From contig NZ_JAGTPK010000007.1 in NCBI RefSeq assembly GCF_021147775.1, positions 62,001 to 126,000 of the forward strand: a stretch of 64,000 nt of DNA, written 5' to 3'. The DNA comes from Pseudomonas californiensis (GTDB lineage Bacteria; Pseudomonadota; Gammaproteobacteria; Pseudomonadales; Pseudomonadaceae). Positions 15,925-25,188 of this stretch are shown in pieces. Every line of letters begins with the position of its first letter. The stretch's first letter is position 1. The notes beneath the pieces are model-generated. The model worked only from the letters and a program-made list of their open reading frames with translations, searched no databases and was not told the DNA's origin. The translations under genes were made by a program, and so were the position numbers.

Positions 15925-18312
15925 TTAGAAGGTCTGACCCAGGGAAAATTGGAACACTTGAGTTTCGGAATCGTCGTCCGGCTTCTTGATCGGCATGGCC
16001 AAGGCGAAACTCAGAGGACCCAGTGCAGTGATCCAGGTCACGCCGACACCGACGGAACTGGCCATACCCGACAGGTCGATGTTGTTGCACTCGACTTTCC
16101 TGGCAGCGCTCGTCGTTGTGGCTGGGATCGTCCTGTCGCTGCAATTGGTGTCAAACACGTTACCCACGTCCCAGAACACAGAAGTCCGCAGCGAACGCTG
16201 GTCCTTGATGAACGGCAGCGGGAACATCAGTTCTACGCCACCCTGAACAAGGGCGTTACCACCAAACGGCAGTGGATCCTGATCCGGGTCTGCTGCTGTT
16301 CCGTTTCGAGAACCGTTGCTCGGCGTACTGCGAGGACCAAGCGTGCTGTCCTTGAAGCCACGTACCGAGTTGAAACCACCTGCGTAGTAGTTCTCGTAGA
16401 ACGGCAGGCCGTCAGTCGAACCGTAACCATCACCAAAGCCCAGCTCTGTATGCAGACGCAGGGTGTACTTGTCGGTGATCGGGTGGAAGTACTGTGCACG
16501 GTAGTCAATCTTGAAGAACGACAGATCACTGCCCGGCAAGGTCGATTCCAGCACCAGACTTTGCGAGTGACCACGGGTCGCCAGAACACCTTTGTTCAGC
16601 GTCGACTCGGACCAGCCCACGGAGGCCTTGAAGTTCAGGAAGCTGGTGCCTTCACGATCGATGAAGTCAAAGATTTCATCAACGGTGTAGGTACCGGTCT
16701 TGATCTTGTCCTGCTGCACGTTCAAACCGTAGGTCAGACGCGATGTTTCGCTGATCGGGTAGCCTAGGCTGATACCAGCACCCAGGCTGTCAACTGCATA
16801 GCTTGCAACGTCGACGTCAAGGTCGTCGTAGTTGGTCGTGCGGTAGAAAGCGTTGTAACCCAGGCTGACACCGTCTGGCGTCCAGTACGGATCGACATAG
16901 CTGAAGTTGTAACGGCTCTGGTATTCGCTTCGGGTCAGGCCAATGCTGACCCTGTTACCCGTACCCAGGAAGTTGTTCTGGCTGATCGAGCCACCCAGAA
17001 TCAGACCCGCGCTCTGTGCGAAACCGACGCTGGCGGTGATCGAACCAGACGCCTGTTCTTCAACGGCGTAGTTCACGTCAACCTGGTCGTCGGTGCCAGG
17101 AACAGCTGGCGTCTCGACGTTCACTTCCTTGAAGAAACCAAGGCGGTCCAGACGGGTTTTGGACTGATCGATCAAGTAGGTCGAAGCCCAGCCGCCTTCC
17201 ATCTGGCGCATCTCGCGACGCAGCACTTCGTCTTCCGACTTGGTGTTGCCACGGAAGTTGATGCGGTTGACATAGGCACGCTTGCCCGGATCGACCACGA
17301 AAGTGATGTCAACCGTGTGATCTTCGTTGTTCGGGGTCGGCACGCCGTTGACGTTGGCGAACGTATAGCCTTCGTTACCCAGACGACGGGTGATCAGCTC
17401 GGATGTGGTAGTCATGACCTTGCGCGAGAAAACCTGACCCGGTTGAACCAGCATCAGGGACTTGACCTGATCTTCCGGAACCTTGAGGTCGCCGCTGAGC
17501 TTGACCGACTTGACGCTGTATTTTTCGCCTTCGTTGACGTTCACAGTGATGTAGACGTTTTTCTTGTCAGGCGTGATCGATACCTGAGTCGAGGCGATAT
17601 CCATATTGATATAGCCGCGGTCCAGGTAGTAGGAACGCAGACGTTCCAGGTCACCGGACAGCTTTTCACGGGCGTACTTGTCGTCATTCTTGAAGAACGA
17701 GAGCCAGTTCGAAGTCTTGAGCTCGAACAGGTCGATCAGATCCTCGTCCGGGAACACCGTATTGCCCACCACGTTGATGTGCTGGATGGCAGCTACGGTG
17801 CCTTCATTGATGTTGATCTTCAGGCCAACGCGGTTGCGTGGCTGAGGAACCACTTCAGCGGCAACCTCGGCGGAGTAACGGCCCTGGGCAACGTACTGAC
17901 GTTGCAGCTCGTTACGCACACCTTCGAGCGTGGCGCGCTGGAAAATTTCACCTTCAGCCAGACCGGACTGCTTGAGGCCCTTCATCAGGTCTTCGGTGGA
18001 AATAGCCTTGTTGCCTTCGATCTCGATACTCGCAACCGAGGGACGCTCGACCACGGAGATGACGAGGACATTGCCATCGCGACCCAGTTGGATGTCTTGA
18101 AAGAATCCGGTTTTGAACAACGCACGAGTAGCATCGACCAAACGACCGTCATCCGCCTGCTCGCCGACGTTCAGCGGCAAGGCACCAAAGACACTACCGG
18201 CGGAAACCCGCTGGAGGCCGTTGACACGGATATCGGAGATGGTGAAGGACTCGGCGTGAACTTCAGCGATCATCAGTGCGGCAAGAACCGCAGTTAGCAG
18301 CAGACGTTTCAT
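15925..18312 (-). CDS. bamA: Outer membrane protein assembly factor BamA
   Basis: Essential outer-membrane insertase of the BAM complex. The ATG at 18312 gives 795 residues with a signal peptide (MKRLLLTAVLAALMIAEVHA, cleavage after residue 20). Five POTRA domains follow (about residues 22-420), then a C-terminal Omp85 beta barrel. The barrel has the conserved VRGFKDSTLGPR loop motif and the terminal phenylalanine (FSLGQTF) typical of outer-membrane barrels. The frame is open further upstream, but AAGGA precedes this ATG. It follows rseP by 74 bp, separated by a hairpin. Confidence 0.98.
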   Translation of the reverse strand: MKRLLLTAVLAALMIAEVHAESFTISDIRVNGLQRVSAGSVFGALPLNVGEQADDGRLVDATRALFKTGFFQDIQLGRDGNVLVISVVERPSVASIEIEGNKAISTEDLMKGLKQSGLAEGEIFQRATLEGVRNELQRQYVAQGRYSAEVAAEVVPQPRNRVGLKININEGTVAAIQHINVVGNTVFPDEDLIDLFELKTSNWLSFFKNDDKYAREKLSGDLERLRSYYLDRGYINMDIASTQVSITPDKKNVYITVNVNEGEKYSVKSVKLSGDLKVPEDQVKSLMLVQPGQVFSRKVMTTTSELITRRLGNEGYTFANVNGVPTPNNEDHTVDITFVVDPGKRAYVNRINFRGNTKSEDEVLRREMRQMEGGWASTYLIDQSKTRLDRLGFFKEVNVETPAVPGTDDQVDVNYAVEEQASGSITASVGFAQSAGLILGGSISQNNFLGTGNRVSIGLTRSEYQSRYNFSYVDPYWTPDGVSLGYNAFYRTTNYDDLDVDVASYAVDSLGAGISLGYPISETSRLTYGLNVQQDKIKTGTYTVDEIFDFIDREGTSFLNFKASVGWSESTLNKGVLATRGHSQSLVLESTLPGSDLSFFKIDYRAQYFHPITDKYTLRLHTELGFGDGYGSTDGLPFYENYYAGGFNSVRGFKDSTLGPRSTPSNGSRNGTAADPDQDPLPFGGNALVQGGVELMFPLPFIKDQRSLRTSVFWDVGNVFDTNCSDRTIPATTTSAARKVECNNIDLSGMASSVGVGVTWITALGPLSFALAMPIKKPDDDSETQVFQFSLGQTF

Positions 18313-18347
18313 GAAGTCCTTTCTTATTCCAACTGGCAATAAACAAA

Positions 18348-18366
18348 CTGCCGCAAAATGCGGCAG
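18348..18366 (-). terminator. Hairpin between rseP and bamA
   Basis: CTGCCGCA (18348-18355) and TGCGGCAG (18359-18366) form a perfect 8-bp stem with a three-base loop. On the transcribed strand it is followed by TTTGTTTATTG, a loose U-rich tract. It could partly terminate transcripts coming from rseP so that bamA relies on read-through or its own promoter. Confidence 0.5.
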
Positions 18367-18386
18367 ATTCGCAACTCAACAACCCT

Positions 18387-19739
18387 TTACAGACGACCCA
18401 GATCATTCACCAGCGCGAGCAACATAACGCCCACCACCAGACTGATACCGATCTGCGCCCCCCAACCTTGAACCTTTTCCGAAAGGGGACGACCACGCGC
18501 CCACTCGATCAGATAAAACAGCAAATGCCCCCCGTCCAGCACGGGAATGGGCAATAAATTCAGAACCCCTAGGCTTATGCTCAGATAAGCGAGGAAGTTC
18601 AGAAAGTCTCCGATGCCCGACTGGGCCGAAGCGCCCGCCACTTTAGCAATGGTTATCGGTCCACTCAAGTTTTTTACCGAGAGCTCGCCGAACAACATTT
18701 TCTTGAGCGAATCCAGCGTCAGTACACTCATGGTCCAGGTGCGCTTCACGCCTTCTGCCATCGCAGCGAAAGGCCCGTAACTCACCTCTCGCAACATCTC
18801 CGGTGGCCAATCGACACCCTTGACCCCTGCCCCCAGGTAACCGGCAGCAGCCTTGCCCTCACCACGAGCCGCGAGACTGACAGGAACATCCAGTTGCGCG
18901 CCATCACGCTCTACGCGCACCGACACTTTTGCATCAGGACGCTCACGCACCCAGTCGACCACCTGCTGCCATTCACCGAGAGGCTGGCCATCCATCGAAA
19001 TCAGACGGTCACCCGTCTTCAGCCCTGCAGCCTGAGCCGGTCCTTTGGGATCAATTTCTGCCAATACAGGCGGCAAGACAGGACGCCAAGGGCGAATACC
19101 GAGCGACTTGATCGGATCAGGCTCTTCAGCACCCTGAAGCCATTTGTCGAGCACCAGCTCACGGGGAGTATCAACCGTCGACCCTTGCTCATGCAGCTTG
19201 ACGTGGATAGTGCCAGTCTCGCCCAAACGACGGACCAGTTGCAGATTGACAGCGGACCAGCCAGAGGTAGGTTCTCCATCAATGGCGACGATTTCCTGCC
19301 CGGACGTCAGGCCTGCGCGCTGAGCAATGCTGCCTGCCTCTACCGCACCAATGACCGGACGAACCTGCTGACTTCCCAGCATCGCCAGGATCCAGAAAAA
19401 CACGATCGCCAGAAGAAAATTCGCAGTCGGACCGGCAATGACGATGGCGATGCGCTGGTAGACGGTCTTGCGGTTGAAGGACTGATCGGCGAGCTCGGGC
19501 GGCACATTGCCTTCACGCTCATCCAGCATCTTCACGTAACCGCCCAGCGGAATCGCGGCGATCACATACTCTGTACCCTGGCGGTCGTGCCAGCGTACCA
19601 GTGGAGTGCCGAAACCGACCGAAAAGCGCAGCACTTTTACGCCACAGCGCCTCGCCACCCAGAAGTGGCCGAATTCGTGAAAAGTAACCAGCACACCCAG
19701 CGCAACCAGGGTGCCGACAATCATGTATAACGCGCTCAT
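18387..19739 (-). CDS. rseP: RIP metalloprotease RseP (site-2 protease)
   Basis: Inner-membrane intramembrane zinc protease that cleaves anti-sigma factors; in Pseudomonas the homologue (MucP) processes MucA to release AlgU. The 450 residues carry the zinc motif HEFGH (H21, E22, H25) in the first transmembrane helix. Two periplasmic PDZ domains lie at about residues 120-200 and 215-300. The LDG motif (NLLPIPVLDGGHLLF) is in a C-terminal membrane segment near residue 400. The ATG at 19739 has GGAGA upstream. It lies beside the genes for the outer-membrane assembly pathway whose failure it senses. Confidence 0.97.
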   Translation of the reverse strand: MSALYMIVGTLVALGVLVTFHEFGHFWVARRCGVKVLRFSVGFGTPLVRWHDRQGTEYVIAAIPLGGYVKMLDEREGNVPPELADQSFNRKTVYQRIAIVIAGPTANFLLAIVFFWILAMLGSQQVRPVIGAVEAGSIAQRAGLTSGQEIVAIDGEPTSGWSAVNLQLVRRLGETGTIHVKLHEQGSTVDTPRELVLDKWLQGAEEPDPIKSLGIRPWRPVLPPVLAEIDPKGPAQAAGLKTGDRLISMDGQPLGEWQQVVDWVRERPDAKVSVRVERDGAQLDVPVSLAARGEGKAAAGYLGAGVKGVDWPPEMLREVSYGPFAAMAEGVKRTWTMSVLTLDSLKKMLFGELSVKNLSGPITIAKVAGASAQSGIGDFLNFLAYLSISLGVLNLLPIPVLDGGHLLFYLIEWARGRPLSEKVQGWGAQIGISLVVGVMLLALVNDLGRL

Positions 19740-19847
19740 CGACTTTCTCCGGGTACCGACGTGTCGGCAAGTGTGTTTATCATCGCAGACCTGGTGACCT
19801 GCCCCTGACGCACCCTGTCAGTCCCTTCATTGCTGTGTTGTGTACCG

Positions 19848-21038
19848 TTATCGAGCGTTGTTGTCGAGCCATTGACCCGCAAGAACCCGTGCACATGCAT
19901 CAGCCGCAAATACGGCATCCAGATCATCAACGCGGGCTGGCGGTTCAAGATCCAGCACATACTCAATGATACTGGCGATATCCAGATAACCGATACGCTG
20001 ATCCAGAAACGCAGCCACGGCCACTTCGTTAGCCGCATTGAGCATTGCCGGCGCACTGCCACCCGCCTCTGCTGCCTGTCTCGCAAGCCGCAGACACGGG
20101 AAGCGCTCTTCATCGGGCTGTTGAAAGTCCAGCTGGCCGATGCGAAACAGATCAAGCGGAGCGACGCCAGAGTCTACACGTGCAGGCCAGGCCAGTGCAT
20201 TGGCAATGGGCGTACGCATGTCGGGATTGCCGAGCTGGGCCAGAACCGACCCGTCGACATAATCGACCAGAGAGTGGATGACGCTCTGAGGATGGATAAC
20301 CACTTCAACCTGAGCGGGACGAGCGTCGAACAGCCAGCAGGCTTCGATCAGCTCAAGCCCCTTGTTCATCATGGTGGCAGAATCGACAGAAATCTTGCGC
20401 CCCATCGACCATACCGGATGGGCGCATGCCTGGTCAGGCGTGACGTCGTGCAATTGCGCAAGTGGAGTCTGACGGAACGGGCCGCCCGACGCCGTCAGAA
20501 GGATGCGCCTGACGCCAACCGCCCCGAGACCGCGGGCGAAGTCGCTGGGCAGGCACTGGAAAATCGCGTTGTGTTCACTGTCGATCGGCAGTAGCACGGC
20601 ACCATTCTGACGAACGGCCTGCATGAACAGCGCACCGGACATGACCAATGCTTCTTTATTGGCCAGCAGGACTTTCTTGCCAGACTCGACTGCTGCCAGC
20701 GTAGGCCGCAGACCTGCAGCACCAACGATGGCCGCCATCACCGCATCAACCTGAGGGTGGGCGGACACTTCACACAGCCCTTCTTCACCCACCAGCACCC
20801 GTGTATCAAGGCCAGCAGCAGAGAGGTCATCCTGCAATTTGCGAGCAGCAGCCTGCTCGGGAACCACAGCGAACTGCGGTGTGTGCTTTACGCACAACGC
20901 AAGCAGTTCGTTCAGGCGCGTAAAACCGGTCAGTGCAAACACCTGATACAGAGAAGGATGCCGTGCAATAACGTCCAGCGTACTCAGACCGATGGAGCCA
21001 GTCGCCCCCAGCACGGTTATCTGTTGCGGACCACTCAC
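19848..21038 (-). CDS. dxr: 1-deoxy-D-xylulose 5-phosphate reductoisomerase
   Basis: Converts DXP to methylerythritol 4-phosphate with NADPH, the first committed step of the MEP pathway. The 396-residue protein has the Rossmann motif [16 protein letters not shown] at residues 9-24, [11 protein letters not shown], the metal and substrate-binding [25 protein letters not shown], and [20 protein letters not shown]. The start is GTG at 21038, overlapping the cdsA stop by 4 bases, which suggests translational coupling. A 108-bp gap separates it from rseP. Confidence 0.98.
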   Translation of the reverse strand: MSGPQQITVLGATGSIGLSTLDVIARHPSLYQVFALTGFTRLNELLALCVKHTPQFAVVPEQAAARKLQDDLSAAGLDTRVLVGEEGLCEVSAHPQVDAVMAAIVGAAGLRPTLAAVESGKKVLLANKEALVMSGALFMQAVRQNGAVLLPIDSEHNAIFQCLPSDFARGLGAVGVRRILLTASGGPFRQTPLAQLHDVTPDQACAHPVWSMGRKISVDSATMMNKGLELIEACWLFDARPAQVEVVIHPQSVIHSLVDYVDGSVLAQLGNPDMRTPIANALAWPARVDSGVAPLDLFRIGQLDFQQPDEERFPCLRLARQAAEAGGSAPAMLNAANEVAVAAFLDQRIGYLDIASIIEYVLDLEPPARVDDLDAVFAADACARVLAGQWLDNNAR

Positions 21039-21850
21039 ATGACACCCCAGTCGGCAGCCCAGAGAAGCACTGCAAACACTGGAATGGCTGCGGTCAGACT
21101 GTCGATACGATCCAGCACGCCGCCATGACCGGGCAGCAGATTGCTGCTGTCTTTCACTCCAGACTGCCGCTTGAACATGCTTTCAGTCAGGTCACCGATC
21201 ACCGAGATGAATACAACGACCGCAGCGCCCAGGAGACCAGCAATGAACTGCGCCACCGACCAGTCACGCGAAAGGCCTACAGCCGCCGTGATGCCCAGGC
21301 TGACCACAAGACCGCCGTACACCCCTTCCCAACTCTTTCCAGGACTTACCTTGGGTGCAAGTTTGCGCTTGCCAAAAGCCTTGCCGGAAAAATAGGCACC
21401 GATGTCAGCAGCCCAGACCAGGACCATCACAGCAAGGATCAGCCAGTTGCCCAGCGGCCACTGCTTGATCAACACCAGCCCCTGCCAGGCGGGCAGAAGA
21501 ATGAGCAGGCCGATCACCAGCTTGCAGGCCGCACTCGCCCAATGCTCGCTGGACTCGGGATAGGTGAGCACCAGAAATGTAGCGACTGCCCACCAGATAA
21601 CCGCCGCGCCAAGCACCCAAGGCTCCAGCCCCGGCACCAGATACATCAGGAAAAGCAATACGGCCACGACGGCCGCATAGCCGACACGCATGGACTGAGT
21701 CACAAAGCCTGCCAGACGGGCCCATTCCCAGGCTCCCAGCACTACGACCAGGCCGATGAACAGGGCGAAGTAAGCACCGGTCAGCAGGAAAAACCCGCAC
21801 AAGGCAATCGGCAACAGAATAAGCGCGGTGATGATTCGTTGTTTCAGCAT
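21035..21850 (-). CDS. cdsA: Phosphatidate cytidylyltransferase
   Basis: Makes CDP-diacylglycerol from phosphatidic acid and CTP at the inner membrane, the branch point of phospholipid synthesis. The 271 residues are mostly transmembrane (about eight hydrophobic helices). The C-terminus carries the family signature spanning about residues 228-254, with [20 protein letters not shown] followed by GVLDRIDSL. Its ATG shares one base with the uppS stop (TAATG), and its stop overlaps dxr. PlsB, the first acyltransferase of the same pathway, is encoded at 39289. Confidence 0.97.
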   Translation of the reverse strand: MLKQRIITALILLPIALCGFFLLTGAYFALFIGLVVVLGAWEWARLAGFVTQSMRVGYAAVVAVLLFLMYLVPGLEPWVLGAAVIWWAVATFLVLTYPESSEHWASAACKLVIGLLILLPAWQGLVLIKQWPLGNWLILAVMVLVWAADIGAYFSGKAFGKRKLAPKVSPGKSWEGVYGGLVVSLGITAAVGLSRDWSVAQFIAGLLGAAVVVFISVIGDLTESMFKRQSGVKDSSNLLPGHGGVLDRIDSLTAAIPVFAVLLWAADWGVM

Positions 21851-22605
21851 TAAGCACGGGCTCCAGCTTCTACCTGTTCGCTGGTTTTACCGAAGCGACG
21901 TTGGCGAGAGGCAAAATCAGCCAGCGCAGCGCGCATGGCATCGTGTTTGAAGTCCGGCCAGAACAGGTCGGAGAAGTACAGCTCGGCATAAGCCAGCTGC
22001 CATAGCAGGAAGTTACTGATCCGGTGTTCGCCACCTGTGCGGATACACAGATCCGGCAACGGCAGATCGCCCGTTGCCAGACAGGTCTGCAACAGCTCGG
22101 GCGTGATGTCTTCCGGCTGCAAATGACCCGCTTGAACCTCACGAGCCAATCGCTGTGCTGCTTGCGCGATATCCCACTGACCACCGTAGTTGGCAGCAAT
22201 CTGCAGGACAAAACGATTATTGCCTGCAGTCCGCTGCTCTGCCTCACGCATGGCTGCCTGAAGCTCGGGATGGAAGCGGGACCGATCTCCAATGATGCGC
22301 AGGCTGATCTCGTTCTCGTTCAGGCGCTTGGTTTCACGACGCAACGCGGTGAAAAAAAGCTCCATCAGCGCACCGACTTCTTCAGCCGGGCGCTGCCAGT
22401 TTTCACTGGAGAACGCGAACAACGTCAGCACTTCGACCCTGGCTTCCGCGCACACCTCGATAACGGCGCGCACAGCGTCCACGCCTGCTTTGTGACCCGC
22501 AACGCCTGGCAGCAGGCGCTTCCTGGCCCAGCGATTATTACCGTCCATGATAATCGCAACATGACGCGGCACCGAGGGCGATGCAGCCGGTTTTATCTTT
22601 TCCAT
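21850..22605 (-). CDS. uppS: Undecaprenyl diphosphate synthase (di-trans,poly-cis)
   Basis: Extends farnesyl diphosphate to the C55 lipid carrier for peptidoglycan and LPS O-antigen. The 251 residues show the catalytic IIMDGNNRWARKR near residue 18, GHKAGVDAVRAVIEVC, LTLFAFSSENWQRP and the C-terminal LCIRTGGEHRISNFLLWQ with downstream ELYFSDLFWPDF. It follows frr by 16 bases and is coupled to cdsA by a one-base overlap. The order frr-uppS-cdsA-dxr is common in proteobacteria. Confidence 0.98.
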   Translation of the reverse strand: MEKIKPAASPSVPRHVAIIMDGNNRWARKRLLPGVAGHKAGVDAVRAVIEVCAEARVEVLTLFAFSSENWQRPAEEVGALMELFFTALRRETKRLNENEISLRIIGDRSRFHPELQAAMREAEQRTAGNNRFVLQIAANYGGQWDIAQAAQRLAREVQAGHLQPEDITPELLQTCLATGDLPLPDLCIRTGGEHRISNFLLWQLAYAELYFSDLFWPDFKHDAMRAALADFASRQRRFGKTSEQVEAGARA

Positions 22606-22621
22606 GAAAGCGTCCGAAACC

Positions 22622-23179
22622 TTATACAGCCATCAGATCTGCTTCTTTCTGCTTCACGGCAACTTCGATTTCCGCCACGAACTTGTCGGTCAGTTTCTGG
22701 ATATCGTCAGCCGCGCGACGCTCTTCGTCTTCGCTGATTTCCTTTTCCTTGACCAGATCCTTGAGCTGGCTCAAGGCGTCACGGCGGATGTTGCGGACTG
22801 CCACACGACCGTCTTCAGCGGCGTCACGCGCCTGCTTGGTGAAGCCCTTGCGGGTTTCTTCAGTCAGGGCAGGCATCGAGATCAGCAGCAGCTCACCGAG
22901 GTTGGTCGGATTGAAGCCCAGACCGGAGCTCTGGATTGCCTTGTCGACAGCGGCAAGCATGTTACGCTCGAACGCCACGACCTGAAGGGTGCGGGAGTCC
23001 TTGACCGTCACGTTGGCGACCTGGTTAAGCGGGGTATCGGCGCCGTAATACGGGACCATCACGCCACCCAGAATGCTCGGGTGAGCCTGACCTGTACGGA
23101 TTCGGCTGAACGCATGGGCCAGCGACTCCAGGCTCTTTTGCATACGTGCCTGAGCATCTTTCTTGATTTCGTTGATCAT
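22622..23179 (-). CDS. frr: Ribosome-recycling factor
   Basis: Splits post-termination ribosomes together with EF-G. The 185-residue protein is the standard length. Visible are [50 protein letters not shown], the [15 protein letters not shown] hinge region and [19 protein letters not shown]. Its ATG overlaps the pyrH stop by 4 bases (ATGA). It is the third gene of the rpsB-tsf-pyrH-frr translation block. Confidence 0.98.
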   Translation of the reverse strand: MINEIKKDAQARMQKSLESLAHAFSRIRTGQAHPSILGGVMVPYYGADTPLNQVANVTVKDSRTLQVVAFERNMLAAVDKAIQSSGLGFNPTNLGELLLISMPALTEETRKGFTKQARDAAEDGRVAVRNIRRDALSQLKDLVKEKEISEDEERRAADDIQKLTDKFVAEIEVAVKQKEADLMAV

Positions 23180-23919
23180 TGTTGGGCTTCCTCGATCAGG
23201 GTTCCTTCAGCGCCGCCATGGACGATATTCAACAGGGCGCCAGGTTTGTTCATATTGAAAACGCGCAGCGGCATCTTGTGGTCGCGGCACAGACAGATTG
23301 CTGTCAGGTCCATGACACCCAGCTTGCGATCCAGCACTTCATCGTAAGTCAGATGATCGAACTTCTCGGCATTGGGGTCCTTGAACGGGTCAGCTGTATA
23401 AACACCATCGACCTTGGTTGCCTTGAGCACCACATCGGCGTCGATTTCGATGGCACGCAGGCAGGCCGCCGAATCGGTGGTGAAAAACGGATTACCGGTA
23501 CCAGCAGCGAAAATCACCACTTCCTTGGAGCTCAGGTGACGCATGGCCTTGCGACGGTCGTAGTGATCCGTCACGCCCATCATCGAAATGGCAGACATGA
23601 CGATGGCGGTGATGTTAGCCCGCTCCAGCGCGTCACGCATTGCCAAGGCGTTCATCACAGTGGCCAGCATACCCATGTGATCGCCTGTTACCCGGTCCAT
23701 GCCAGCAGCACTCAAGGCCGCGCCACGGAACAGGTTGCCACCACCGATGACCAGCCCGACCTGTACGCCGATGCCGACCAGTTGGCCGACTTCAAGCGCC
23801 ATACGATCAAGGACCTTGGGGTCGATGCCGAACTCTTCCGAGCCCATGAGGGCCTCGCCGCTAAGCTTGAGTAGAATGCGTTTATAGCGAGCCTGATAAC
23901 CACTGCCCTGCTGAGCCAT
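23176..23919 (-). CDS. pyrH: Uridylate kinase (UMP kinase)
   Basis: Phosphorylates UMP to UDP; a hexameric bacterial amino-acid-kinase-family enzyme regulated by GTP and UTP. The 247 residues include [15 protein letters not shown] at the N-terminus, [34 protein letters not shown], the ATP-binding [18 protein letters not shown] and [15 protein letters not shown]. Start ATG 23919 has AGGAGA upstream. The 205-bp gap upstream from tsf contains several nested hairpins, so its expression may be uncoupled from rpsB-tsf. Confidence 0.98.
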   Translation of the reverse strand: MAQQGSGYQARYKRILLKLSGEALMGSEEFGIDPKVLDRMALEVGQLVGIGVQVGLVIGGGNLFRGAALSAAGMDRVTGDHMGMLATVMNALAMRDALERANITAIVMSAISMMGVTDHYDRRKAMRHLSSKEVVIFAAGTGNPFFTTDSAACLRAIEIDADVVLKATKVDGVYTADPFKDPNAEKFDHLTYDEVLDRKLGVMDLTAICLCRDHKMPLRVFNMNKPGALLNIVHGGAEGTLIEEAQQ

Positions 23920-23992
23920 TGCGAATCTCTCCTGCGGCGTTTTCTGAAAAAAATCTGTGCGGGCTATTGGCAGCCTGCGCTTACTTTAGCTT

Positions 23993-24101
23993 GACGCTCC
24001 GTGAGCGTCGGGAGAATGCAGCCTTGTGAGCCAATTCTCCAAGGAAAATTTCCTTGCCTCTTTCGACAAAGAGGCCGCACGCGTAAGCGGGCAGCCTCTT
24101 T
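23993..24101 (-). terminator. Nested hairpin array between tsf and pyrH, including a tsf terminator
   Basis: Reading in the transcribed direction: AAAGAGGC at 24101-24094 can pair with GCCTCTTT at 24075-24068 (terminator-like, with an inner GCGG/CCGC stem). The same GCCTCTTT can alternatively pair with a second AAAGAGGC at 24063-24056. These are followed by a 7-bp palindrome at 24055-24041, a 7-bp stem between 24040-24034 and 24017-24011, and GACGCTC/GAGCGTC at 24009-23993. The first two pairings exclude each other, the usual layout of attenuators. U-runs are short, so termination efficiency is uncertain. Confidence 0.55.
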
Positions 24102-24124
24102 GGGGCGACAGTTGGAAAACCGTC

Positions 24125-24994
24125 TTACTTCTTGCTTGCAGCTACTTGAGCAGCGACTTCTTCAGCGAAGTTGTCGACTGGCTTCTCGATGCCTTCGCCT
24201 ACTTTGTAGTAAGTGAAAGAAACGATTTCAGCACCGGCTTTCTTGGCCAGCTCGCCGACCTTGATTTCTGGGTTCTTGACGAACGCCTGCTCAACAAGGC
24301 TGGCTTCAGCCAGGAACTTGGTGATACGACCGGCAACCATTTTTTCAACGATTTCGGCTGGCTTGCCTTTGATCTTGTCTTCGTTCAGTTGCAGGAAGAC
24401 ACCCTTCTCGCGCTCGATCGCTTCGGCAGAAACTTCCGAAGGCAACAGGAATTCAGGGCTGCTGGCAGCAACGTGCATCGCGATGTCTTTGGCCAGTTCA
24501 GCGTCGCCGCCTTTCAGGACAACCACAACACCGATCTTGTTACCGTGCAGGTAAGCATTGACCACGTCGCCTTCGATGCGGGCAAGGCGACGAATGTTGA
24601 CGTTTTCACCAACCTTGGCGATCAGGGCGGTACGCTCTTCTTCCTGAGCGGCGATCAGCGGAGCTGCGTCGGTCAGTTTGTCAGCGAATGCCTTTTCGAT
24701 GCTGCTGGTGACGAAGTTCTTGAAGTCGTCCTGCAGAGCCAGGAAGTCGGTCTGCGAGTTGACTTCGATGATGACAGCGGATTTGCCGTCTTCAGCGACT
24801 TTGACAGCGATAGCGCCTTCAGCAGCAACGTTGCCTGCTTTCTTGGCGGCCTTGATCGCGCCGGAAGCACGCATGTCGTCGATTGCTTTTTCGATGTCGC
24901 CGCCAGCCTTGGTCAAGGCCTTTTTGCAATCCATCATGCCTTCGCCGGTACGCTCGCGCAGTTCTTTGACCAACGCTGCAGTAATCTCTGCCAT
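24125..24994 (-). CDS. tsf: Translation elongation factor Ts
   Basis: Nucleotide exchange factor for EF-Tu. The 289 residues include the family signatures VKELRERTGEGMMDCKKAL at the N-terminal UBA-like domain and the core stretch VIIEVNSQTDFLA (the Thr-Asp-Phe that contacts EF-Tu). Later come VVVLKGGDAELAKDIAMHV and the C-terminal AGAEIVSFTYYKVGEGIE. AGAGG lies at good spacing before the ATG. It follows rpsB by 190 bp containing a strong hairpin terminator or attenuator, which would lower tsf output relative to rpsB, as is known for the E. coli operon. Confidence 0.98.
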   Translation of the reverse strand: MAEITAALVKELRERTGEGMMDCKKALTKAGGDIEKAIDDMRASGAIKAAKKAGNVAAEGAIAVKVAEDGKSAVIIEVNSQTDFLALQDDFKNFVTSSIEKAFADKLTDAAPLIAAQEEERTALIAKVGENVNIRRLARIEGDVVNAYLHGNKIGVVVVLKGGDAELAKDIAMHVAASSPEFLLPSEVSAEAIEREKGVFLQLNEDKIKGKPAEIVEKMVAGRITKFLAEASLVEQAFVKNPEIKVGELAKKAGAEIVSFTYYKVGEGIEKPVDNFAEEVAAQVAASKK

Positions 24995-25129
24995 TTCAAA
25001 ATCCTCTTGGATAGGTCTTCAACCATTCCACCCGACAGGTCGGGCGTGCAATTCTTGAAAATTCAGGGTGGCAGCCGCTCATGACAACAAGGCCATGATC
25101 ACGCGCCAGCAAATCATTTCCGAGGTGGC

Positions 25130-25153
25130 AAAAAGGGGGCTAAGCCCCCTTTT
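25130..25153 (-). terminator. Intrinsic terminator/attenuator between rpsB and tsf
   Basis: AAAAGGGGGCT (25131-25141) and AGCCCCCTTTT (25143-25153) are a perfect inverted repeat. In the transcribed direction the G+C stem is followed by TTTTTG, so it is a textbook intrinsic terminator. Since tsf has no obvious strong promoter of its own in the gap, partial read-through (attenuation) is the likely role. Confidence 0.75.
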
Positions 25154-25159
25154 CGCGTA

Positions 25160-25188
25160 CTGAGTAAACGCCAGGCGTTTCTACTCAG
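25160..25188 (-). other. Stem-loop overlapping the rpsB stop codon
   Basis: CTGAGTA plus AACGCC (25160-25172) pairs with GGCGTT plus TACTCAG (25174-25188) with a two-base bulge. The structure contains the rpsB stop codon itself and precedes the terminator by seven bases. It may stabilise the rpsB mRNA end or affect termination and read-through. Confidence 0.45.
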
